This document shows, piece by piece, positions 1 through 7,781 of a DNA stretch of 21,679 bases. Each line of letters starts with the position of its first letter. The first letter of the stretch is position 1. The notes under the pieces were generated by a model that made no database searches, had not been told where the DNA came from, and worked only from the letters and a program-made list of their open reading frames with translations. The position numbers and the translations under genes are program-made. The stretch spans positions 1-21,679 of the forward strand of contig JBKEDH010000016.1 of the NCBI GenBank assembly GCA_047975295.1, given 5' to 3'. The DNA comes from JBKEDH01 sp047975295. Lineage in GTDB: Bacteria; Bacteroidota; Bacteroidia; Flavobacteriales; Flavobacteriaceae.

Positions 1-31
1 AAACATCCGAAAAAGCAATAAATTTGTAATT

Positions 32-50
32 TAAGTTATTTTATAACTTA
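32..50. terminator. Hairpin bordering the first MITE-like element
   Basis: The sequence TAAGTTAT-TTT-ATAACTTA forms an 8-bp perfect stem with a 3-nt loop. It ends exactly where the left terminal repeat of the MITE-like element begins. It is AT-only except for one G-C pair and has no clear T-tract, so it is a weak candidate for the terminator of a gene to the left of the window. It may equally be an insertion-target palindrome. Confidence 0.3.
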
Positions 51-211
51 GTGCCTGTTTAAATTCGTATGGTTGACTTTTTGTATAGTTTATTTTTGAT
101 ACAGAATGAGACAAAATAGAAGATAATAGCTGGGCTACTTGATGAAATTTTAATGAAATTATGCGCAAAAAGAGACATAGAAAAACAATTGATATAAATT
201 TAAACAGGCTC
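51..211 (+). mobile_element. MITE-like element, copy 1
   Basis: This non-coding 161-bp element has terminal inverted repeats: the left end reads GTGCCTGTTTAAATT and the right end AATTTAAACAGGCTC, with one mismatch. The inverted repeat continues imperfectly inward for about 50 bp, so the whole unit could fold into one long hairpin. A second copy in the same orientation lies at 10123-10286, with about 17 mismatches and two small indels by hand alignment. Both copies have TTA on the left. The right flanks are TAA (copy 1) and TTA (copy 2), so either the target is TA/TTA or TTA...TAA belongs to the terminal repeat. No transposase is in the window. Size and ends suit a non-autonomous derivative of an IS. 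TA or TNA duplications are typical of IS5-group or IS630-type elements, but the family is a guess. Its right end is 13 bp from the GTG start of the next gene. Confidence 0.75.
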
Positions 212-224
212 TAAATTTATTCGT

Positions 225-926
225 GTGAAAATACATTATCTACAACATGCTCCTTTTGAAGGTTTAGGCTATATGGAAATATGGTTAAAACAGAACAACC
301 ACAGTATTTCATCAACCCTATTTTACACAGCCAATTATATATTGCCCGCTGTTTCGGAAATCGATGCTTTAATCGTTATGGGCGGTCCTATGGGAATTTA
401 TGATGATGAACAGCACCCTTGGTTACCTGAAGAAAAAACATTTATTACAAACTGCATCCAAGCAAGCAAAAAAGTACTGGGCATTTGTTTGGGTGCACAA
501 TTAATTGCGGGTTGTCTGGGTGCAAAAGTTAGTAAAGCAAACCATAAGGAAATAGGCTGGTTTCCTGTTATACCAACAGAAGAAAGCATACAAATATCTT
601 GGTTTTACAAACTTTTTAAAAATAATCCCATTGCCTTTCATTGGCATGGCGATATGTTTCAAATTCCCAAAAAAGCATTGCATTTACTTTCCTCCGAAGC
701 CAACAACAATCAAGCATTCTGCTATAAAGACCGCGTTATTGGCCTTCAATTTCATCTGGAAGTTACGGAGGAAACTATGGTACTACTTTTGGAACATGCT
801 TCCTGCGACCTGGAAAACAAACCTTTTGTCCAAACGGTTGTGGAAATCGAAAGTGGAGCAAAACACATTAAATCATGTAACGAAATTATGGCGAGCATTT
901 TAAGCCACTGGCTTGGCCATAAATAA
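225..926 (+). CDS. Class I glutamine amidotransferase, GMP-synthase-like
   Basis: This 233-residue protein is a stand-alone class I glutamine amidotransferase of the type usually annotated 'GMP synthase-like'. Such enzymes hydrolyse glutamine or a glutamyl substrate with a Cys-His-Glu triad. The nucleophile is Cys88 in GICLGAQ, the oxyanion strand is GGPMG (53-57), and His177 and Glu179 lie in QFHLEV. There is no ATP-pyrophosphatase or GMP-synthetase domain, so it is not GuaA itself and the acceptor substrate is unknown. The start is GTG: the reading MKIHYLQHAPFEGLG is the conserved family N-terminus, and the first ATG would remove 16 residues including that strand. The gene begins 13 bp after the MITE-like element, so its leader and any promoter must lie inside or overlap that element. 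It converges on pyrD with a 10-bp gap. Confidence 0.88.
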   Translation: MKIHYLQHAPFEGLGYMEIWLKQNNHSISSTLFYTANYILPAVSEIDALIVMGGPMGIYDDEQHPWLPEEKTFITNCIQASKKVLGICLGAQLIAGCLGAKVSKANHKEIGWFPVIPTEESIQISWFYKLFKNNPIAFHWHGDMFQIPKKALHLLSSEANNNQAFCYKDRVIGLQFHLEVTEETMVLLLEHASCDLENKPFVQTVVEIESGAKHIKSCNEIMASILSHWLGHK

Positions 927-936
927 AAACATATTT

Positions 937-1965
937 TTACTTTAACAAAGCCTTATTAATCTTTTTAACCAAACCGGGCCCTTCGTAAATAAATCCGGTA
1001 TAGACCTGTACCAAAGTAGCTCCGGCCTTTATTTTCTCTATAGCGTCGGTTGCCGAATGTATGCCACCAACACCAATTATAGGAAAAGTACGGTTACTTT
1101 TATCGGCCAAATATTGTATGGTTTTGGTACTTTTATCTTTTATTGGCTGCCCGCTTAAACCACCGTTACCAATGGTTTCCAAAGTTTTTTCAGAAGCTTT
1201 TAAACCACTCCTGTCCACCGATGTATTACTAGCAATAACCCCATCTAAATTTGTGGTCTGTACCAATTCTATAATTTCATCCAATTGGATGTTGTTCAAA
1301 TCGGGAGCAATTTTCAATAAAATAGGCTTCTGTTCATCAAACGTTTTATTGGCCGCCTGCGTAGCTCCTATTAATTCCTCAAGGTAATCCCTGTCGTTCA
1401 ATTTGGCATGGCTCCCTACGTTGGGGCAGCTTACGTTAAGCACAAAATAATCTACATATGGATGCAGGGCATTAAAGCATTGTAAATAATCTTTGGTATA
1501 ATCTTCGGGCTTTGTTGCGGTATTTTTACCAATATTGCCACCAATTATTAATTGCCCTTTATTTTTTTTAAGTTGCACAATAGCAGCTTCGACACCTGCG
1601 TTGTTAAAGCCCATACGGTTAATAATACCATTATCGGTTTTTAACCTGAACAGGCGCTTTTTTGGATTTCCCGATTGTCCTTTGGGTGTTACCGTTCCTA
1701 TTTCGATAAAGCCAAAACCAAAATTGGCCAATTCGTTGTACAGCACCGCATTTTTATCGAAACCTGCTGCCAGACCTACCGGATTTTTAAAAGTAAGCCC
1801 AAAAACCTGTTGTTCCAAACGTTTATCGTTTACCACATAAAAGCTACGAAATAAAGCCTTGAACCCCGGAATCTTACAGGTGAATTTTATTAACGAAAAT
1901 GTAAAATGATGGATTTTTTCGGGATCGAAACAAAAAAAGATAGGGCGTAAAAGCAGTTTGTACAT
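937..1965 (-). CDS. pyrD: Dihydroorotate dehydrogenase (quinone), class 2
   Basis: PyrD oxidises dihydroorotate to orotate with FMN and passes electrons to membrane quinone, the fourth step of pyrimidine synthesis. The 342 residues match the class 2 length. An N-terminal amphipathic helical extension (about 1-45) would attach the enzyme to the inner face of the membrane. The FMN barrel shows GLAAGFDKN (64-72), NRMGFNNAG (116-124), NVSCPN (177-182) with the class 2 catalytic Ser179, LLKIAPDL (216-223), SNTSVDR (246-252), GGLSG (268-272) and GVGGI near 298-302 with the phosphate-binding segment after it. The serine base, rather than cysteine, and the N-terminal extension separate it from cytosolic class 1 enzymes. 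It is divergent from pepT across 236 bp. Confidence 0.96.
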   Translation of the reverse strand: MYKLLLRPIFFCFDPEKIHHFTFSLIKFTCKIPGFKALFRSFYVVNDKRLEQQVFGLTFKNPVGLAAGFDKNAVLYNELANFGFGFIEIGTVTPKGQSGNPKKRLFRLKTDNGIINRMGFNNAGVEAAIVQLKKNKGQLIIGGNIGKNTATKPEDYTKDYLQCFNALHPYVDYFVLNVSCPNVGSHAKLNDRDYLEELIGATQAANKTFDEQKPILLKIAPDLNNIQLDEIIELVQTTNLDGVIASNTSVDRSGLKASEKTLETIGNGGLSGQPIKDKSTKTIQYLADKSNRTFPIIGVGGIHSATDAIEKIKAGATLVQVYTGFIYEGPGLVKKINKALLK

Positions 1966-1980
1966 GCGGTGTTATTTCTG

Positions 1981-1988
1981 CAAAATTA
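1981..1988 (-). promoter_or_regulatory. Possible -7 box for pyrD
   Basis: On the minus strand this reads TAATTTTG, a full match to the Bacteroidetes -7 consensus TAnnTTTG, and ends 16 nt before the pyrD start codon. I find no TTG -33 element at the usual spacing. The box alone is short and AT-rich, so chance is a real possibility. Confidence 0.3.
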
Positions 1989-2048
1989 CTTCGAAATATT
2001 CTAAATAAAAAATCTATCAAATCCTGAAAGGTAAAGCATTAATAATTG

Positions 2049-2056
2049 TATTTTTG
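2049..2056 (+). promoter_or_regulatory. Possible -7 box upstream of pepT
   Basis: TATTTTTG fits TAnnTTTG. The nearest -33 candidate is a poor CTG 22 nt upstream, and the box lies 145 nt before the pepT start codon. The leader between would contain the small inverted repeat CGAAAT-AA-ATTTCG (2120-2133). Nothing else is recognisable in the 236-bp pyrD-pepT gap. Confidence 0.25.
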
Positions 2057-2201
2057 AAAACTGAAGAAATAATTTAAAACGTTGGATGTCTTTGGACAAC
2101 TTCAACCAATTTGTAAAATCGAAATAAATTTCGAAATAGGTTTAGAGCAATAGTGCCAATTGTTTTAAAATTTCAACAAAAAACAAAAAATCCTTTCTAC
2201 C

Positions 2202-3446
2202 ATGATTTCAAAAGAACACATTGTTAAACGTTTTATAAGCTATGTAACCGTTGATACTGAATCGGATCCAACATCGAACACAACACCAAGCACCGAAAAA
2301 CAATGGGTTTTGGCAAATCAATTGGTCGAAGAACTAAAAACCATTGGACTTACAGATGTTAGCATAGACGAGAATGCCTACATTATGGCCACCTTGCCAA
2401 GTAATGTGGAACACGAAGTTCCTACCATTGGTTTTATAGCACATTTCGATACCTCGCCCGATTTTACCGGAGCCAATGTAAAACCACAAATTATAGAACA
2501 TTACGATGGTAAGGATATTGTTTTAAACGAAGAAGAAGATATTGTACTATCTCCCGATTATTTCGAAGATTTACTGTTATACAAAGGCCAAACCCTTATT
2601 ACTACCAATGGTACTACCCTTTTGGGTGCCGACGATAAAGCGGGTATTTGCGAAATCGTATCGGCCATGGAATATTTAATAAACCACCCCGAAATAAAAC
2701 ATGGTGAGATTAGAATAGGCTTTACACCCGATGAAGAAATTGGCCGTGGTGCCCATAAATTCGATGTCGAAAAATTTAATGCCGAATGGGCCTACACTAT
2801 GGACGGTAGCCAAGTGGGCGAACTGGAATACGAAAACTTTAATGCCGCTGGTGCCGTGGTAAAAATAAAGGGAAAGATCGTACATCCCGGTTATGCCAAA
2901 GGTAAACTGGTAAACTCCATGTACATTGCCCAAGAGTTTATAAGCTCGCTACCAAGGCTTGAAACACCCGAACACACCGAAGCCTACCAAGGGTTCTTCC
3001 ATTTAAGTTCTATTAAAGGCGAAGTTGAAGAAACCGTTTTACAATACATTATACGCGACCACGACCGTAAACATTTTGAAGCCCGAAAGGAGGTTATGGA
3101 AAAACTTACTAACGAACTCAATTTGCAATACGGCAGGGAACTTATCACTACCGAAATAAAAGACCAATATTACAATATGAAAGAAAAAATAGAACCCGTT
3201 ATGCATATTGTAGATATTGCCGAAGAAGCCATGAAACAATTAAACATAACACCATTAATAAAAGCTATTCGGGGTGGTACCGACGGTTCGCAATTAAGCT
3301 ATATGGGGCTTCCCTGCCCCAATATTTTTGCCGGTGGACACAACTTCCACGGTCGCTACGAATATGTTCCCGTTGAAAGTATAATCAAGGCCACCGAGGT
3401 TATCTGTAAAATTGCCGAATTGACCGCAGAAGAATACAAATCTTAG
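2202..3446 (+). CDS. pepT: Peptidase T (tripeptide aminopeptidase, M20B)
   Basis: PepT is a cytoplasmic two-zinc aminopeptidase that removes the N-terminal residue from tripeptides. The length of 414 residues is close to the 408 of the E. coli enzyme. Metal and catalytic residues are in place: His81 and Asp83 in AHFDTS, the bridging Asp in LGADDKAG (Asp144), the catalytic/metal pair Glu178-Glu179 in TPDEEIG, Asp201 in MDGS, and His383 in GGHNFHGRYE. The M20 dimerisation lid domain is about residues 210-320. GGTDGS (358-363) is also family-typical. The ATG start follows an A-rich leader. The gene converges on the next gene with a 7-bp gap and stands alone in its direction. Confidence 0.96.
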   Translation: MISKEHIVKRFISYVTVDTESDPTSNTTPSTEKQWVLANQLVEELKTIGLTDVSIDENAYIMATLPSNVEHEVPTIGFIAHFDTSPDFTGANVKPQIIEHYDGKDIVLNEEEDIVLSPDYFEDLLLYKGQTLITTNGTTLLGADDKAGICEIVSAMEYLINHPEIKHGEIRIGFTPDEEIGRGAHKFDVEKFNAEWAYTMDGSQVGELEYENFNAAGAVVKIKGKIVHPGYAKGKLVNSMYIAQEFISSLPRLETPEHTEAYQGFFHLSSIKGEVEETVLQYIIRDHDRKHFEARKEVMEKLTNELNLQYGRELITTEIKDQYYNMKEKIEPVMHIVDIAEEAMKQLNITPLIKAIRGGTDGSQLSYMGLPCPNIFAGGHNFHGRYEYVPVESIIKATEVICKIAELTAEEYKS

Positions 3447-3453
3447 TTCACAC

Positions 3454-4359
3454 CTACCTCAACAAATCTTCTAAAGCCGGTTGAAGATGATGGTGCTTAA
3501 AATAAAACCCACAATCTTCAATCTTTTTAGAACTTACCCGTTGACTTTCAAATAGCAAAACATGCATTTCGCCCAAAAGCAGGTTCATTAAAAATTTTGG
3601 AATATTGGGCAAAAACAAAGATTTATCCAAAACTTTAGCAATAGTTTTGGTCAATTCTATATTACTTACCGCATTTGGAGCTATGGCGTTATAAATTCCT
3701 TCCAAATTATTCTCCAAAACATACAGGAACATTTGGACCAAATCACGTATATGAATCCACGATTGCCATTGTTTACCAGATCCAAAAGCGGCTCCCAAAT
3801 TATATTTTATAGGTTTAACCATTTCCATTAAAGCCCCTCCTTTATTAGAAAACACCATACCAATCCTAATTTTAGAAACTTTAATGCCCAATAGCTTAAA
3901 CGCATCCACTTCATGTTCCCATTTTTTTACAACGTCTCCCAAAAAGGAGGTTGATGGAGTTTTAAAAGATTCATCGTAATAATTGGTTTCCGAGTCGGGA
4001 TAAATACCAATGGCACTGGCCGAAATAACTTGTTTTACAGTATGCATTTCTCCCTTTAAGCTGTGTACAAGAAGTTGTGTACCTAACTTTCGGCTATTAA
4101 TTATTTCAACCTTGTAGGACTGTGTCCAACGTTTGGATATACTTGCCCCTACCAAATGAAAAATAGCATCGACATCCTTTAAACAGTTTATATCCATCTC
4201 TTGGGCTTGAGGATTCCAATAAAACCCTTGATAATTAACCGCTTTACTTATCTTTTTTTTATCTGTCGTTAAATAATTCACCACAAAACCTTGTTTTAAG
4301 CAAAGTTTTACAAGCTCGCTCCCAATAAGTCCCGTTGCTCCCGTTATTAAAACTTTCAT
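3454..4359 (-). CDS. TIGR01777-family NAD(P)-binding epimerase-like protein
   Basis: This 301-residue protein belongs to the TIGR01777 branch of extended short-chain dehydrogenases (the E. coli YfcH type, sometimes called 'SulA-like cell division inhibitor'). It starts with the Rossmann motif GATGLIG (7-13). HLVGASISKRW (68-78) is the family's second signature, and the C-terminal 50 residues (PNIP...ESQRVSSKKIEDCGF) form the DUF1731 tail. The classical YxxxK pair is not visible after SASAIGIYPDS (113-123), as is usual in this group, so the reaction is unknown. The frame is open 35 codons further upstream. I start at 4359 because Rossmann proteins begin directly with the MKVLITGATG strand and the ATG is preceded by an AAAAGAAAAAG leader. 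Confidence 0.9.
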   Translation of the reverse strand: MKVLITGATGLIGSELVKLCLKQGFVVNYLTTDKKKISKAVNYQGFYWNPQAQEMDINCLKDVDAIFHLVGASISKRWTQSYKVEIINSRKLGTQLLVHSLKGEMHTVKQVISASAIGIYPDSETNYYDESFKTPSTSFLGDVVKKWEHEVDAFKLLGIKVSKIRIGMVFSNKGGALMEMVKPIKYNLGAAFGSGKQWQSWIHIRDLVQMFLYVLENNLEGIYNAIAPNAVSNIELTKTIAKVLDKSLFLPNIPKFLMNLLLGEMHVLLFESQRVSSKKIEDCGFYFKHHHLQPALEDLLR

Positions 4360-4479
4360 ATTGCTTTTTCTTTTAAAGATACTGAAAAGTAGCGCAAAAA
4401 ACCATCGTTTTAATGTTGTTTTAACACTGTAATACATTCTTTTTACAAAAAAACAGACATACATTGTTTTAAAGTAAAA

Positions 4480-4509
4480 TTGCTGTTAACTTTAAAAGTT
4501 ATATTTTTG
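4480..4509 (+). promoter_or_regulatory. Promoter of the beta-helix lipoprotein gene
   Basis: TTG (4480-4482), a 19-nt spacer and TATTTTTG (4502-4509) match the Bacteroidetes promoter consensus TTG-N19-TAnnTTTG at every defined base. Transcription would begin near 4515, leaving a leader of about 24 nt before the ATG at 4539. This is the clearest promoter in the window. Confidence 0.7.
4487..4501. promoter_or_regulatory. Palindrome between -33 and -7 boxes, possible operator
   Basis: TAACTTT-A-AAAGTTA is a perfect 7-bp inverted repeat with a 1-nt centre, lying inside the promoter spacer. A dimeric repressor bound there would block RNA polymerase. The arms are AT-rich, so chance cannot be excluded, and no regulator gene is nearby. 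Confidence 0.35.
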
Positions 4510-4538
4510 AATATTAACTCTTACGTTATCCCTTTTTA

Positions 4539-6101
4539 ATGAAACGCTATTTATATTTTTTGCTAACTGTAGTTTTTTTATCCACTTGGAGTTCCTGTCG
4601 TAAAGATTTCGAATTTTCACCAAGTACCGGCAATCTGATTTTCTCGAAAGATACTGTTTATCTCGACACGGTTTTTACCAATATTGGTTCGAGTACCTAT
4701 AATTTAAAAGTATATAACAAAAGTAACAACGATATTGTAATTCCTACAGTAAGATTGGGATTGGGAGAAAATTCTAACTACCGTTTAAATATCGATGGCA
4801 TTGCAGGAAAAGTATTCGATAATATCGAAATATTGGCCAAGGACAGCTTGTATATTTTTGTTGAAACCACCATAGATTACAACAATTTTTCAGATCCTGA
4901 TACACAATACCTTTACACCGATCAAATTGAATTTGACAGTAACAATAATTTACAAAAAGTAGAACTGATTACCTTGGTAAAAGATGCTGTTTTTATTTAT
5001 CCCAACAGAGATGGAAGTACCAAAATAATAGAAACCCTAACCTTAAACATAGACGGCCAACAGGTAGAAACCAATTTACAGGGTCGCGAGCTGCAACTGG
5101 ACGAACTTACTTTTACTAACAAAAAGCCTTATGTTATTTACGGTTTTGCCGCTGTACCCAATAATGAAGTCTTAACTATTGAAGCTGGAGCAAGATTACA
5201 TTTTCATGAAAATTCGGGTATTATTGTTACTGCCGATGCTTCTATAAACGTAAACGGAAGCTTTAGCAATAATGAAGAAACTTTAGAAAACCAAGTTATC
5301 TTTGAAGGCGACAGGTTAGAACCCGATTTCGATTACAGACCCGGACAATGGGGTACCATTTGGATTATGGAAGGCAGTACCAACAACAATATCAATTATG
5401 CTACCATTAAAAATGCTACAGTCGGTATTCTTTGCGACGGCAACCCCAACAGCAGCAAACTAAACATTACCAATACACAAATTTATAACTCAAGTACTTT
5501 TGGTATTTTGGGAAGAAATACCGAAATAACCGGTAATAATGTCGTGATAAACAATAGCGGCCAATCGTCGTTTGCGGGTACTTTGGGTGGACGGTATAAC
5601 TTTACCCACAGTACCATTACAAATTATTGGAGCAATAGTGCAGCACGCCAGTTCCCTTCTGTTTTGCTTAATAATTTTGTTTTAGATGAAGAAAATACTG
5701 CAACAATTACCAATTTAATCGAAGCCAATTTTAATAATTGTATTATTTACGGCAACGACAATCCCGAAATTTTATTGGATGAAATTGAAAACGAGACTGT
5801 AAGTTTCAACTTTAAATTTACAAATTGTTTAATCCGATTTAAGGACGAATACAACAATTATACAGGAGCTAATTATAATCTGGACGACACGGCACATTAC
5901 GAAAATAATATTTTTAACCAAGACCCGCACTTTATGGATGTTGCCAAAAACAAACTCATTATTGGCGAAACATCGGCCGCAATAAATATGGGGTTGGACA
6001 TATTTGCCTTACAAGTTCCCTCAGATATTTTAAATATGGATAGAACCGCTTCCCCCGATATTGGAGCCTACCAACACACCACTTTCCCGGATGAAGATTA
6101 A
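4539..6101 (+). CDS. Lipoprotein with right-handed parallel beta-helix domain
   Basis: A 520-residue surface or periplasmic lipoprotein is predicted. Residues 1-19 are a lipoprotein signal (KRYLYFLLTVVFL core) and Cys20 in WSSCRKD is the likely acylated residue, although the box is not a textbook LxxC. Residues 30-150 look like a beta-sandwich (LIFSKDTVYLDTVFTNIGSS). From about 200 to 500 there are short Asn/Ile-rich beta-strand repeats of the pectate-lyase/chondroitinase-B-like fold (for example VVINNSGQSS, TNCLIRF, ENNIFNQDPHF). The C-terminus carries SPDIGAYQH (505-513), the DIGAYE-type cap common in secreted Bacteroidetes beta-helix proteins. No catalytic residues can be named, so polysaccharide binding or cleavage is only a family-level guess. 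It has its own promoter and runs against the next gene. Confidence 0.85.
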   Translation: MKRYLYFLLTVVFLSTWSSCRKDFEFSPSTGNLIFSKDTVYLDTVFTNIGSSTYNLKVYNKSNNDIVIPTVRLGLGENSNYRLNIDGIAGKVFDNIEILAKDSLYIFVETTIDYNNFSDPDTQYLYTDQIEFDSNNNLQKVELITLVKDAVFIYPNRDGSTKIIETLTLNIDGQQVETNLQGRELQLDELTFTNKKPYVIYGFAAVPNNEVLTIEAGARLHFHENSGIIVTADASINVNGSFSNNEETLENQVIFEGDRLEPDFDYRPGQWGTIWIMEGSTNNNINYATIKNATVGILCDGNPNSSKLNITNTQIYNSSTFGILGRNTEITGNNVVINNSGQSSFAGTLGGRYNFTHSTITNYWSNSAARQFPSVLLNNFVLDEENTATITNLIEANFNNCIIYGNDNPEILLDEIENETVSFNFKFTNCLIRFKDEYNNYTGANYNLDDTAHYENNIFNQDPHFMDVAKNKLIIGETSAAINMGLDIFALQVPSDILNMDRTASPDIGAYQHTTFPDED

Positions 6102-6147
6102 GAATATATATTAGGAGTCTTTTTCTCTTTCTAAAACTACTCTTTTT

Positions 6148-6164
6148 AAGGAATCTCCTTTTTT
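6148..6164 (+). terminator. Weak terminator after the beta-helix gene
   Basis: AAGGA-ATC-TCCTT followed by a T-run (to 6164) lies 47 bp after the stop codon, in the gap between two convergent genes. The stem is only 5 bp. An alternative pairing of AGGAG near 6114 with CTCCT has a much longer loop. Position supports a terminator, stem strength does not. Confidence 0.35.
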
Positions 6165-6190
6165 ATAACGAAACACATGGTGTAAAAAAA

Positions 6191-6673
6191 CTACAAAAAC
6201 CTATTGTGCCAACTTTCGCTTGCGGGAACTTCCCAATTTTCGTTAAACTCGGCAATATTGGTAACCAAATTATTAAATACAATAGTATGTTTTGATATGG
6301 CCTTATCTTTTGCCATTTTTTTAAAATCGATTAGTGGTTTATATGCAATAAATTCTCCTTGTTTGTAAGACACGTTCATTTTATCCAATAAATCGATACT
6401 ATACGTATTTTCCAACTCTTGGATAAACTTTACCGAAGCATCTATGGAACAACCGGAAGCCTTAATCATGACTTGGTCCAGCGCAATTACAATAAAACGT
6501 TTGTATTTAATTAAATATCCCGCTTTTAGGTCGCTACCATGTGCCGTCCAGTTTTCTATAAAAACATGAAGTTTTTCCTTTATTTCTTCTATTTCCCCAT
6601 CGGTAAACGAACGGCTGGCTTGATATATCCAGACACGTGATTCTTCGGGAAGTGTATTAAAATCTACTATCAT
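6191..6673 (-). CDS. Conserved flavobacterial protein, often misannotated 'ABC transporter ATPase'
   Basis: This 160-residue soluble protein matches from memory a conserved family in Flavobacteriia that databases often call 'ABC transporter ATPase'. The sequence does not support that name: there is no Walker A (GxxxxGKS/T), no signature LSGGQ and no Walker B, and it is far too short. Recognisable conserved stretches are SRVWIYQASRSFTDGEI (12-28), WTAHGSDLKAGYLIKYKRFIVIALDQ (42-67, a possible core strand set), GCSIDAS (74-80) and the C-terminal WEVPASESWHNRF (147-159). An upstream ATG would add 12 residues. I choose 6673 because the MIVDF reading matches the family start and lies behind an A-rich leader. 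It is the last gene of the minus-strand group and 229 bp beyond the Fe-S gene, so it may have its own promoter, although I see no consensus box. Confidence 0.8.
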   Translation of the reverse strand: MIVDFNTLPEESRVWIYQASRSFTDGEIEEIKEKLHVFIENWTAHGSDLKAGYLIKYKRFIVIALDQVMIKASGCSIDASVKFIQELENTYSIDLLDKMNVSYKQGEFIAYKPLIDFKKMAKDKAISKHTIVFNNLVTNIAEFNENWEVPASESWHNRFL

Positions 6674-6902
6674 TTTTATTTTTATTATTACTATTCCGAT
6701 TAAAAGCATTAAAAATACTTTTAAACCATAGTATTTTTTGGTTGATTATTTTCTATTAATTAATTCTTTGTTTTTACAATAGAAAAGCTAGAAAACAAGA
6801 ACAATTTATAAATTAACATGTTTTTACCACCAAACCAAAATCAAGTTTTGTTTCCTTGTTCTTATAATGTAGCGGTGTTTGTTCTTTTCTCCAATGATTT
6901 TT

Positions 6903-7694
6903 TTATAAACCTTGTGCTTGGACTATTAATTCGACTACATCGAATACGGCTATATCGTTTTCTCTTTCCTTAGCTTTTACACCATCTGTCATCATGGTAT
7001 TGCAATACGGGCAACCTGTAGCTATAATTTCGGGCTTGGTCTTTAATGCATCTTCGGTGCGCAGTACATTAATATCCTGATCGCCTTTTTCGGGTTCCTT
7101 AAACATTTGAGCGCCTCCTGCACCACAACATAATGCGGTACGGCGATGGCGTTTCATTTCTACCAATTCTACCCCAAGTGCCTTTAATATTTCACGGGGT
7201 GCTTCGTATTCGTTATTCGCTCGTCCTAAATAACAAGGATCGTGAAAAGTTATACGCTTACCCCTTAGCACATCGGTATTTATATCCAACTTTCCCATTT
7301 GTATAAGTTCACCGAGAAACTGGGTATGATGCTGCACCTTATAGTGTCCTCCCAATTGCGGATACTCGTTTTTTAATGTATTATACGAATGTGGACAAGC
7401 GGTGACTATTCGCTTTACTTCATAGGCATTTAATATTTCGATGTTAGCCATGGCCTGCATTTGAAATAGAAATTCGTTTCCGGCACGTTTGGCCACATCG
7501 CCCGTACAGCTTTCTTCGGTACCAAGAACAGCAAAATCGACTTGAGCAAAATTCAGGATTTTTACAAAGGCCCGGGTAATTTTTTTTGCTCGATCGTCGT
7601 AACTACCTGCCGAGCCTACCCAAAACAATATTTCGGGCTGCTTGCCTTGAGCCATAAGCTCTGCCATGGTTGGTACATTTAATATTTCGCTCAT
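6903..7694 (-). CDS. CCG-domain (Fe-S)-binding protein, HdrD/GlpC-like
   Basis: This 263-residue cytoplasmic protein has two cysteine-rich (CCG) modules like those in heterodisulfide reductase HdrB/HdrD, GlpC, LutA and GlcF. Module 1 has Cys63 in EESCTGD and Cys100 in TACPHSY. Module 2 has Cys154 in HDPCYLGR, Cys189-Cys190 in LCCGAGG and Cys228/Cys231 in GCPYC. The second module has the complete CX(n)CCGX(n)CXXC pattern that holds an unusual 4Fe-4S centre in HdrB. The first has one Cys in place of CC, as is frequent in this family. It lies 87 bp downstream of the membrane 4Fe-4S gene on the same strand, and together they resemble an HdrDE-type or glycolate/lactate-oxidase-type electron-transfer unit. 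The electron donor is not encoded here. Confidence 0.9.
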   Translation of the reverse strand: MSEILNVPTMAELMAQGKQPEILFWVGSAGSYDDRAKKITRAFVKILNFAQVDFAVLGTEESCTGDVAKRAGNEFLFQMQAMANIEILNAYEVKRIVTACPHSYNTLKNEYPQLGGHYKVQHHTQFLGELIQMGKLDINTDVLRGKRITFHDPCYLGRANNEYEAPREILKALGVELVEMKRHRRTALCCGAGGAQMFKEPEKGDQDINVLRTEDALKTKPEIIATGCPYCNTMMTDGVKAKERENDIAVFDVVELIVQAQGL

Positions 7695-7781
7695 TACACT
7701 TTACTTTAAGCTATTGCCCATTTTGGTTGTTAGTCGCGTGTTTCGTAAAAATTGTTAATTAAAAAAAATTATAATCACCAA

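Noticed and set aside
4360..4464. N-terminal 35-residue extension of the TIGR01777 protein
   Set aside because: The Rossmann motif should be at the very N-terminus. The extension looks like AT-rich leader translated by chance, and an ATG with A-rich leader exists at 4359.
6793..6862. Inverted repeat AAGAACAA / TTGTTCTT in the gap after the CCG gene
   Set aside because: Arms of 8 bp lie about 50 bp apart in AT-rich DNA, with no T-tract in the needed direction, so chance is likely.
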